DNA of 64,000 nt from Puccinellia tenuiflora (lineage: Eukaryota > Streptophyta > Magnoliopsida > Poales > Poaceae), in the NCBI GenBank assembly GCA_012064385.1, contig QRDG01001975.1, positions 188,412 through 252,411 of the forward strand, given 5' to 3'. Below the pieces are notes generated by a model. That model searched no databases and was not told where the DNA came from. It worked only from the letters and a program-made list of their open reading frames with translations. This document shows, one piece after another, positions 33,600-42,741 of this stretch; position 1 is the first letter of the stretch, and each line of letters begins with the position of its first letter. Both the position numbers and the translations under genes were made by a program.

Positions 33600-34740
33600 G
33601 GACGCAATTTGGTGGCGCACGCGTGTCACCAGACAGTCAGAAAGCGCACGCGTAAGTTTTCCTCCCGGGCAACCTCACGAGCCAAAAAGAGAAAAACCGG
33701 TCGGCAGCCCATGTGAGCAGCCCATGTGAGGTACAGACAAATAGATGATGTCAGCCACGTGCAAACTCATTTGATTTTTTTTTAAAAGACATAAATTTTA
33801 AATAAAACGTCCAAGTTAAAATATGTTTTCACCATAGTGCTCCTTGCGATGAGATCTTTGAAACTAGATCTCACATGACATGATCCGACAATTATTTTAA
33901 AATGCAACTTTGTGTTATAAACTTGCTTTTCTATCGGAACGAAAAGCAACTTTGTACTATAAACAATTTTGTACTATTGGAACGAAAAGCAACTTTGTAC
34001 TATAAACTTGTTTTTCTATCACAAAACAACTTTGTACTATAATCTGGGAAGAAAAGCAACTATGTATTATAAAATATTTTTAAAAAGCAACTTCTTCGCT
34101 GATAAAGCAAGCTTTTACCATAAACTTGCTTTTTGTGTGAAAATTTCTTTTCAGTATAATAATCAAAACGTGCTCATGTGAGATCTAGTTTCGAAAAACA
34201 ACTTTGTACTATAAACTTGCTTTTCTATCACAAACATGAAAAAATGTGAGGACGAGGGGGCTTGTTTTTAGCCTATGCAATGGCCAACTTGTCGGTTTTA
34301 TGGGAGAAAATCATATTTCTTTTGCAAATATTTTCTATCGACATACATTGTTGCTATTTTAAAAGCAACTTCTTGGATGGAAAAGCAATTTTATAGTACA
34401 AAGTTGCTTTTCAAAAACTATTATCAGAACATGTTCATGTGGGATCTACTTTCGAAGAGCTCATCGTGACGAAGACTACGGTGAAAACCGTTTTTACTTT
34501 GGACGCTCGATTCAAAAGTTATGGATTTTCAAAATTTGGAATGGTTTGTATGATAGTGACATCATCTATTTTGACTTTATATGGGTATGCTAGTGTTAGC
34601 CATGCAAACATCAATCCACGGCTCTTCCGACAAGTCGCTGGCCATACAAACAAAGGGAGGAGCCTCGCTGCATCGTTCCGACAAGACGCGTGCGCCCGGG
34701 AAAGTGAGAAGCGCACGCGCGCCAGGAATCAATTAGGTAT
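33600..34740. mobile_element. Long inverted-repeat (foldback or MULE-like) element
   Basis: Two arms of roughly 450 bases pair in reverse: AATAGATGATGTCA (33740, and reversed near 34558), GTCCAA near 33810 and 34500, TTTTCACC near 33827 and 34488, AGATCTCACATGA near 33873 and reversed AGATCCCACATGA near 34442, and GCAACTTTGT near 33903 and 34405. Outer parts with GCGCACGCG and CCCGGG also correspond. The centre holds 40-60 base degenerate repeats of GCAACTTTGTACTATAAACT. No coding sequence; exact ends and target duplication not found. Confidence 0.6.
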
Positions 34741-34894
34741 GAAGTTTGTCTTCCTATACCTCTACACCATCCAAATGCACATATTACTAAATTCATGCGT
34801 TTTAAAATCTTGTTGGAATTTATCGTGCGTGGCATCTCAATCATATGTTTTCCATGTTCCTACGTTTTCAAATTTGTGCAATTCAAATAGGCGC

Positions 34895-35168
34895 TTAAAG
34901 TCTAGATTTGGCTATCTCTAATCATAATTAATGTTCAACCCCTAACATGCATACAAATGTATCTGCGCAAGCAAAATATAAATTAGTTTCAACAGTGAAA
35001 GAATGCATAGTGTGGACTGTGGAGACATGAAGTTTGTGAATCTCGAAGTATGATATGGGCATAGTGTAGAACCATAACCCCATAAATGATGTGAATCTAA
35101 AGTACGATATGTGGTTGCATGATAACTCAATCGGGGTAAATAGTCCCCACTCTATAAACTACTTTACC
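34895..35168 (+). repeat. Unknown dispersed repeat, copy 2, left half
   Basis: Matches copy 1 from TCTAGATTTGGCTATCTCTA onward (GATGTGAATCT, ACGATATGTGG). Interrupted at 35169 by the minus-strand LINE-tail retroposon and resumes at 36312. Confidence 0.6.
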
Positions 35169-36311
35169 TTTTTTTTAGATAAGAGGGTGCGGGATCCCGG
35201 CCTCTGCATCAAAATGATGCACACAGCCAACCGTAATTATTCAACAAAGCTTACAAGTTACAACATTGATCAAACCGAAGTCAGCCGCTCGGCAACAAAA
35301 AGTCGCTACAACTATGATGGGGGTGGCGATGATCAGAGCCGCATGCCTTGACCTCCCACCTACGCGCACCAATCACCACCGGAGTACCGGTCCAGCAAAC
35401 CCTCAACGCGCACCGCATGCGCGCGCTACAGAAGTCGCTTCCGCCATCTTCCTCGAACCCATCTTCAGGCAAAGATCAACGCCATGGCCTTGCAAGTCCA
35501 GCCGGCGACGCCATGACGCCAAACAGCACCACCGCCCTGCCCTCGTCCATTCGCACGCATCCACGCCGAGACCCCACTGCACCATGCTGCCGAGTCACCA
35601 TTGTCGACGCGGAAAAAGGCACGCCACTCCACCAGTAAACCCTCCAGGCATCACGAGTTCCAAAACGATGCCCTCAATAGGGAGAACGACACTGAAAGTG
35701 CCGCCATCGTCCGATCCGGTAAACCAGATCTAGGGTTTCCCCCGGAAGATCATGGCGGGAGGTGGGAGAATCACAGCGACACCTACATCAAGGTAACGAC
35801 GCCCGCGGGCGCCGCCATCGTCGGCCCCGACCGCATCGGAGCCCGGCTCTCACCGGCCATCATCAACACCTCTAGATCTTCCGCGAGTAGAGGCAGGAAG
35901 CCAGGTATGGCACGCCACCGGAGGGACCGTGCCACCCGAGATCGCCCTTGTCCCGCTGGATCCACCCCGCATCCACCCCAAAGGGCCGAGATGCCGGAGC
36001 CACCGATCTGCACAGGAGGGCGGAGGACCCATGTTGTCTGCCACGCCGTCGATGCAGGGCTCGACGTCGCCGTGGCGCCCGGCGGCCGCGCCACGCCCGA
36101 GGTGAAGAAGACCAACCCGCGCCGGTCCCAAACTCCTCGAGGACAATCGATCCCCCCCGCCGCCGGCAGCGCCCAGACTTTGCCTGGCCGCGCCCTTGGT
36201 GGCAGCGGGGAGGGAGGAGGGAGGAGGGAGGAGCGGTTGGGGGGGGCGGCGGCGGCGGCGCTAGGGTTTCTCCCCTGCCGCCGCGTGGGGGCGAGAGGGG
36301 AGAGGGGAGAG
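35169..36311 (-). mobile_element. Non-autonomous LINE-like retroposon (UTR-only)
   Basis: Minus-strand. The tail is T8 at 35169-35176 (A tail), then a LINE 3' end like that of LINE 3: GATGCAGAGGCCGGGATCCC, with a 7-bp hairpin TGCATCA/TGATGCA (35205-35221) and GGTTGGCTGTG. The other end is GC-rich with AGAAACCCTAG and GGCGGCGGCG, like a LINE 5' UTR. About 1.1 kb, no ORF1, EN or RT. It splits copy 2 of the dispersed repeat, which shows it is an insertion. Frames at 35601-36424 on both strands are GC artefacts. Confidence 0.65.
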
Positions 36312-36510
36312 GGGCGACTATTGGATATGTCATCAAGGACGTGGGCAACATAGCGTATAACATATAGTAGTGCATAGAGGATAGTCTCACGATAGCACAA
36401 CATCCAGCTAGGAAACACATACATGCATATTCGTTATCTATACTGGTTACATCCATGAATCGAGTTTCAAGAATGGAAGACATAGGGAATCTAGAATCGT
36501 GTTGAACTGG
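36312..36510 (+). repeat. Unknown dispersed repeat, copy 2, right half
   Basis: Continues copy 2 (TCATCAAGGACGTGGGCAAC, GTTACATCCATGAATCGAG, GGAAGACATAGGGAATC) in line with copies 1 and 3. Confidence 0.6.
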
Positions 36511-36529
36511 CAAAAGCGGTTGTTAACAC

Positions 36530-36726
36530 TTTGTATGGTCCGATGAAGGCATGTACGTGACCAGCTTGCGAGAGTATCTTGGCACCAAGACGCTTCATGT
36601 GTTCGGCGGCAAGGAGCTCGGCGCCGACCTCAGTTCTGCGCTGGATTCAGTTGACGCCGAACTGCACGATTTCAACATCGTCTGTACTGGTGCCGGGCCA
36701 AAGGGGCCATATTTTGAAATAGTTTC
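36530..36726 (+). pseudogene. Gene fragment of unknown family
   Basis: Open frame with coding-like composition (SDEGMYVTSLREYLGTKT, then LHVFGGKELGADLSSALDSV and a Gly/Pro end). It runs into the TRIM LTR at 36727, so the C-terminus is lost, and no matching continuation appears after 38102. I do not recognise the family. Confidence 0.35.
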
Positions 36727-38102
36727 TGATAGAATATGTGTTGCGGAATATTATTGATTGATATTGGGTTGATTGGTGATTACAATGAGCCACGGTGGTC
36801 TGTTTATATAAGTGAAAATACTTGGGGGTTAAGGAAACCTAGAAGAGATAGATTAGGATTACAACTCTTTAAACTACCAAAACCAAAACCGTAATATACT
36901 CTAACACCCCCCCGCAGTCGGATCGGTAGTGACGCGAACAACAGGAGCGGCGCGGACGGTCCGACTGGAGCATAATCCGAAGTCATGAACTGGAGAGGGA
37001 GCCGAGGTGATGGCCCTTTGATGCCAATGTCGATGTAGCCGAGGGTGTGGGCCCTGTAGTCGTGGTCGATGGTGCCGTGCGTGATGTAGTCGTAGTCACC
37101 GTTGAGAAAGTCGTTGATATTGGTGTTGTTGTGGTCGATGTGTCGTCGTTGAGCCTGGGGAAGTTGCCGTTGTTGTTGTTGAGGTAGACGTTGTTGTCGT
37201 AGACGTAGTTGAGGTAGGCGGCACGCGAGTGTCGGGGACGAAGGCACGTGCCGGTGTTGCCAATACCGGTCATGCGAAGATAGGGACCATCACAAACCAT
37301 GCGAGTCAGAGTCGGTTGGAGGAGCAAAGAAGATTCTCCGTTTGACGGTCGGTTTCCGTCGTTGGTTTCGGAGTAGAGAAGAAAAAAAAATTCCAACTCT
37401 GATGGCGAGCTCGTGATGGACGAAGACGACATTTGTTGAAGTAGATCGAGTTGTAGAAGTAGTAGATGTTGGGTATTTAGCCCGGATTCGGCGAAGAAGA
37501 ACCCGTTTGGCGTTGACGTTGACCACGATCGGTGGCGGCGGTGACGATGCGGATATGTTGGTGTAGATGGTTGTCGGCGATGATGACCACGGTGATGTTG
37601 GTACAGCCCGATGTTGACGGCGAGGCGCGTACTCGGTTGACGTTGTCGAAGACGAGCCGGTGTGGTGAAGATGCGTGGATGATGAAGTCGGCGATGGAGC
37701 GTGGAGGATTGGCGGAGCTGAGTCGATGATTTGGTCGGAGTAGAGGCGTGCGAAGACGACGTGCGGCGGTGGGCGACACAATCCAATCTATGATCGGCGA
37801 AAGTAGAAGAAACGCCGGTCAAGCGACCAGCGAGAAAACTTGCGGCGATCTAATCTACTAATTGTGCTGCCCCAGCGGAGATGATCTCCCCGGGGGCGGC
37901 GCGGCGGAAGCGTGGGTGACAGCTAGGTCAAGGATCTTGCCGCTCTGATACCATGATAGAATACGTGTTGCGGAATATTATTGATTGATATTGGGTTGAT
38001 TGGTGATTACAATGAGCCACGGTGGGTTGTTTATATAGGTGAAAATACTTGGGGTTAAGGAAACCTAGAAGAGATAGACTAGGATTACAACTCTTTAAAC
38101 TA
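36727..38102 (-). mobile_element. TRIM-like non-coding LTR retrotransposon
   Basis: Left LTR 36727-36906 (180 bp, TGATAGAATA to CTAACA), right LTR 37954 to about 38102 (truncated), nearly identical over ~148 bases. A primer site (GCTCTGATACCA forward, 37942-37953) directly adjoins the right LTR. A C-run (minus: GACTGCGGGGGGG) adjoins the left LTR as polypurine tract, so the element reads on the minus strand. The 1.03-kb interior has only a low-complexity Ser/Thr/Arg-rich frame (36983-37822, minus) without gag or pol motifs, hence non-autonomous. Confidence 0.85.
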
Positions 38103-38389
38103 TCGAGACCTCATCCAATGAACGATACAAACAACATCATCCAAATTGCCAGCAAGGGCGCTATGGTATCTTGGACTAGACCAGGAATAGCCTCAACAAA
38201 GCAAACCATCTATTGCTAGCTGAATAAATGATCCATAAAGGATACAGTATATTTTTCAGTAATAAACGGACCAAACGCAACAAAACTCGCGCTACAGGTC
38301 GATTTATTCAGCTAAAAGTGTAAGTCAACCTAGCCGTCGGAAAACATGCGGATGCCGAACAACAGAATTACAATGAATGGTGCACTATA
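38103..38389. other. Short spacer between TRIM and copia remnant
   Basis: Probably 3' non-coding part of the copia remnant; nothing specific recognised. Confidence 0.35.
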
Positions 38390-39880
38390 TTTCTCCCACT
38401 AGTCCCGTTGCCGTTGCTTCACCTCGATCGCACCAACTCTGCGCCTTATTTCTACAACTTTACACGACCTAGCGCCTTTGTGGAAATATCAACAATCTGC
38501 CCCTACGTACCAGTGTGCTCCACTTCGATTCTCCAATCTTCCACACATTCGCGAATGAAATGGAAACATGTGTCAATATGCTTGCTTTGATCGGGGAGCA
38601 CCAGGTTCTTCGACAGAGCGATGGCTGACTGATTATGAACAAAGAGATTCACTGCAGACGGTTGTGTCCCCAGAATTTCACCAAGCATTTTGCTCACCCA
38701 AACAACTAACAGGCTGCAGTGGAAGCGGCTATATATTCTGCCTCAGATGAGGACAGAGCTACCATTCTGCTTTCGCGAGGTTCGGCTAACAAGTAACAAT
38801 GCCGCCCCAAGAAAAAACGACATCCATGTTGTGCTCTTGCGATCCTCAAAATCTCCAGCTTGATCGCTATCATTGTAGCCAATCAGTGTGGTGGATGTTA
38901 ACTGTTTAAAGTAGCTGCAGCTATAACTCAGAGTCCCACGAAAATACTGTAGTATTTGCTTTACTGCTGTACAGTGTTAAGACCCAGGACTTTTCACAAA
39001 ATTTCTCACAATTACTACTGCAAATGCAATATGAGAACGTGTATTCTGAGACTGCACAATTATGTTGTGATATTTGTTACTGTAGGTTCTATTGTTTCTT
39101 CATTATTATTCAGTTTTCCTAGCTTGAGACGGCCTTCCATTGGGGTATGGTGTGGATTACAGGAGTTCATGCTATCACGGTCAAAAATCTTTGCTGCGTG
39201 TAGCTTGAATGGGACAAGAGATCCAAAATTTTGTTGTGAGCAATTGCGGCAAAAATTGACACTTTGCACCAAGTTAGTGCAAGAAGTGTACACCATGAAC
39301 ACGAATTCCTCACTGCAAAGCATCCCAACAAAGACCCATGATGCTCATTGCACAACCAGCATGTGGGTGTGCACCAGGATTTTTTTTTTCTATCTCCGCC
39401 CCTGAACTTATTCCAAGATACATCAGCAAGAGCTGCTTCTACACTGCCAGGTTCCTCATCTGCTGACAGACACAAGTCACACTCTTCTGCATATTTATGG
39501 TTTGGCATAAAAATGCCATCTTGTCCGCTTGTCCTCATGGTGTGGGTTAGTTTGGGTACAACTGGCAACATGGAAGCTTCTGGAGATGTAGTTGATGTTG
39601 CCTTTGAGGAGGGACTGGTTGGTGTTCTTGGGATTCAGGTGGAGCAGATGAGACTAGGACTGAAACTGTACTTACGTCTCTGTAGTGTTTCCTGAAAACT
39701 CTGTAGCTGTCACTGGCAAATCCGAGTACACCATTGAGAAGTTTTCTGCACTTCCCTTTTATTCGCTCTAGTTCTTCCAGTTCCCCTTGTAATCCTCCTC
39801 GAAGACCACATCTCTTGTGACATGCAACCGTCGCTTTACATAATCAATTACCATATGCCTTTGAGCCCGGCTCATATCAA
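38390..39880 (-). pseudogene. Decayed copia pol: integrase end, RT start, RNase H
   Basis: Minus strand, several frames. 39880-39780: HVTRDVVFEED, the end of copia integrase. 39460-39400: EEPGSVEAALADVSW, the start of RT. 39200-39060: NPHHTPMEGRLKLGK, the RT/RNase H linker. 38940-38500: DFEDRKSTTW, LSSSEAEYIAAS and KHIDTCFHFIRE, RNase H. The RT core is largely missing between the second and third block. Stops and shifts throughout. It does not match the pol of element A closely and is of another copia lineage. Confidence 0.8.
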
Positions 39881-40798
39881 AAAAAAAAAAAAAAAAAACT
39901 AACGTCCGCCCATCTCCTCCATCTCCGTCCGACAATCGAAGGGTCCCTGCCTCCTGTGCTTGCCGCTCCGGCGGTGTGAGGGGATGGGGACCTCGGACCC
40001 GCGCTCGGTGCTGTAGTTAAGTCCCTAAAGCCAAGATTAGCCCGAGTCATTTTCTTCTTGTCACTCCGTGGCATCGTGTAGGTAGACCATATCTGTCTCA
40101 TTGGGGAAAAACCTATGCACGTAGTAGCCTAGCATCCTCCCGCGCAAGTCAGATTTATCGGGCATGGGCTAGTTCAGATGAGAAAATGGAACCATAGGCC
40201 ATACTTCGCTCAAACAATTTTTAGCATGCACACTTCCAAAGTTTCAACACAAGAGGGTGGATTTCCCCGTTGCCTCTCAAGCCTAATCCTAGCATTGTTC
40301 TCGCAATAGTTAACTTTACTCTACGCTATCTGATAAAAAGAGGGTAGTAGGAAGACACACACGAAATGAGATTGATTATATAGTATACCATTGAACAATA
40401 ATGGTACGTACCAAGGTGGGTGAGTTCTGTTTTGCTCCTTGAAAACACAAGTATCAATAAACTGGTGAGTTTTTTTTAATTTCTTTTGTGGCAATCTCCT
40501 TCTATGATGACCTATTTGATGTGTTCCACCACAAGCATAAGCAGATGCGTCCAAAACTCCTTTCTGCTGAGCTGGTAGTGATATCTGATGATATCCCTGA
40601 AGGTTGATTAGTGGCCATATTATTCTAACATTTCATTCTTTCTATTCTTCGCTGGGTTTTGCATTTGCGTAACATACTGTATTTTTACTGCAGTGTTGGG
40701 TACTACTTTTGCATTCAATATTTTTCGTGGCACTTTCAAAGATTGCCTTTGATTAACTCTTTTTTTGAGGCACTATCTAAAAAGTTCCTTCTAAACTA
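39881..40798. other. Unassigned sequence beginning with a 19-20 base A run
   Basis: An A run near 39878-39897 is followed by GC-rich DNA (39898-40010) and then AT-rich spacer. 40720-40790 (GTGGCACTTTC, GAGGCACT) resembles CACTA subterminal motifs and may be an old CACTA end. Confidence 0.35.
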
Positions 40799-40879
40799 CT
40801 ACCTATGTTCCATAATGTAAGCCTTTTTAGTGTGGTAAACTAGTTTGCTAAATAGGCTTACATTATAGAACGGAGGAAG
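40799..40879. mobile_element. Stowaway MITE (81 bp)
   Basis: Ends CTACCTATGTTCCATAATG and, reversed, CTTCCTCCGTTCTATAATG, flanked by TA (40797-40798, 40880-40881). Confidence 0.85.
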
Positions 40880-40881
40880 TA

Positions 40882-41214
40882 ACAATTAGAGGCAGTTAAG
40901 AAAAATGCCTCTAAACCAAGTGGAGTGCCTTTAAAACTAGGACGTGAGATAGTGAATGGAGCTTGGCCAGGCAAAACTTTAGTGTAGTATATTATTGGGA
41001 GAGTGGGGTGTTTGATTTTTATAGTCCTAAGCTACGCCCTGGGCTCTTGTTCTAAACCTTCTTTTTAACAGATGAAAAAATGATAGTTATCTTACCTTAA
41101 TTATTTGAAAGAAAAACATGTTCTCATCATTTGAATTTTAGAACATCTCAATTCGCATCTTAACAAAATCAACTCAATATATCAAGAAAATAGGACAAAA
41201 GTCGGTAGAGGTCA
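40882..41214. other. Unassigned spacer
   Basis: Begins with GAGGCAGT and ATGCCTCT motifs, possibly the other side of the CACTA-end remnant split by the MITE; otherwise nothing. Confidence 0.35.
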
Positions 41215-41770
41215 AGATTTGACAACCTAGTTTGTTCATATCCAGTCCTTAACATTCATACAAATGGATTTGTGCTAAAGTATGTGGATATGAAAGTATG
41301 ATTTTTTTCCCTTCCGAAATGGGGAATTATCCGGTCTTTGCATAAAAAAGATGCATACGGCATTTATTGTTCATTTATTCAATGAAAGTGTGATATGTGA
41401 GTGGTATAATAGGTGGGCTATAGGTCACACCGGATAAAAGGTGCGCACTATCAAATCTATCTCATCTGCACATATGCAACACATGCATATCGTATGGTAC
41501 ATAAAGGCCGATATCGCGATAAGACAACAACAACAGGCAGCTAGAAAACACATACTATATAATCGATAGGTCTAGTGGTTACATCCATGAATCTCGTTGA
41601 TTGAGTGTTATGTGCTAGTCCTATGTATAGAAGAAGTACACTAGTAGTTAGGTGCCAACATCAGCATGCAAGGATCTTCTTCGTGCATGGCATGCTTATG
41701 CTTTGGTGTTTCTCTTTGCTTGTTCATAGGTTCGGGATTGGAAGACACCGGGAATTCTGCATGTGCATAC
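41215..41770 (+). repeat. Unknown dispersed repeat, copy 3
   Basis: Matches copy 1 (CTAGTGGTTACATCCATGAA, GTTGATTGAGTG, GTTCATAGGTTCGGGATTGG). Contains a short minus-strand LINE tail (41311-41365). Confidence 0.6.
41311..41365 (-). mobile_element. Very short LINE 3' tail
   Basis: Reverse complement: GCCGTATGCATC, hairpin TGCAT/ATGCA (41339-41355), ACCGG, and an A run. Same layout as the LINE 3 tail; an extremely 5'-truncated copy. Confidence 0.5.
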
Positions 41771-41867
41771 ATATTTGGTGTTGTTCGTGTTACCCAAGGT
41801 TTAGGTATGGTTGTTCACACCTAGTACGGTGTAAGCTAGGTACTTGTTGGGTGACTGAAGCTCCTAA

Positions 41868-42151
41868 GGGCTCCTTTGATTCTAAGGAATTCCTCAGGAT
41901 TAGTATAGGAATCTGTCCCTATGGGATTTTTTCCTTTGGTGCACGTTTGATTCGTGGGATCCTAACCCATAGGAAACAATCCTGTAGGAAATCGGTAGTT
42001 CATTTTCACAGGAAAAGTAACATGAGGTTTGACCTCTGGAAAAAATCCTAAGGTGAATTCCTGTGTTCAAAGGAACCAGTGTGCCAGGGCACTCCATTCC
42101 TGTATGATTCCCATTCCCTTGGCTTTCCTACCCTTAGAATCAAAGGAGGCC
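41868..42151. mobile_element. Tourist-like MITE (284 bp)
   Basis: Ends GGGCTCCTTTGATTCTAAGG and, reversed, GGCCTCCTTTGATTCTAAGG, flanked by TAA (41865-41867; 42152-42154), as in PIF/Harbinger-derived MITEs. Confidence 0.85.
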
Positions 42152-42154
42152 TAA

Positions 42155-42741
42155 ATAGGCTTGATATTTCTTCTTGTACATCATAGTCAGTACGTCAATT
42201 AGATGGTACTGCACACATATGTCCTACAAGTTCCAGCATAACGACGGCCCCTTCCAAGGTATGCTACCAGCAGTCTAGTAGCGATTCATTCTTAAACTTC
42301 AAAGAGTCAATCCCAGTCCCCTATTTTGAAATATATTCAGGTGGGGAGCCTTTCGACCCCGGTGACGTATTCAAAAATAAAAAAGTAGCAGTCCTATTTC
42401 TAAGATCATGATATGCAAATCCTAGTTGAGTGCAGCAGAGTAGTGATTCCTTGGCGGGAAGCACTTCTCGGTAAGAACAGTTCAGATAAGCACTATTGAT
42501 GTGTTGAATGATATGCCCTGACTTATATTAAAGAAATGCATGTCCTTGAGGAAAATGTAGCTCGTATGGAAAACTGGTTGGAAAGTTCTGGATATATAAT
42601 TGCACATTTCGCAATAAAATGCAACAAAAATAAATAAAAATGTATAGAAAAAAATAACAATAAAGACGGTAAAATGGAAAATAAAAAATTGATGTTTCGT
42701 TAGTTAAATAAGAAAAACAATTGGTGCCATATTCTATCTAA
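42155..42741. other. Unassigned AT-rich spacer
   Basis: No coding or repeat signature found before the LINE 3 open frame. Confidence 0.4.

Noticed and set aside
35601..36513. 250- and 213-codon frames on both strands
   Set aside because: GC-rich 5' part of a LINE-like retroposon; mutually overlapping, no domains.
36983..37822. 279-codon minus-strand frame as a gene
   Set aside because: Low-complexity Ser/Thr/Arg/His translation within the TRIM interior; no motif and overlaps other equally open frames.
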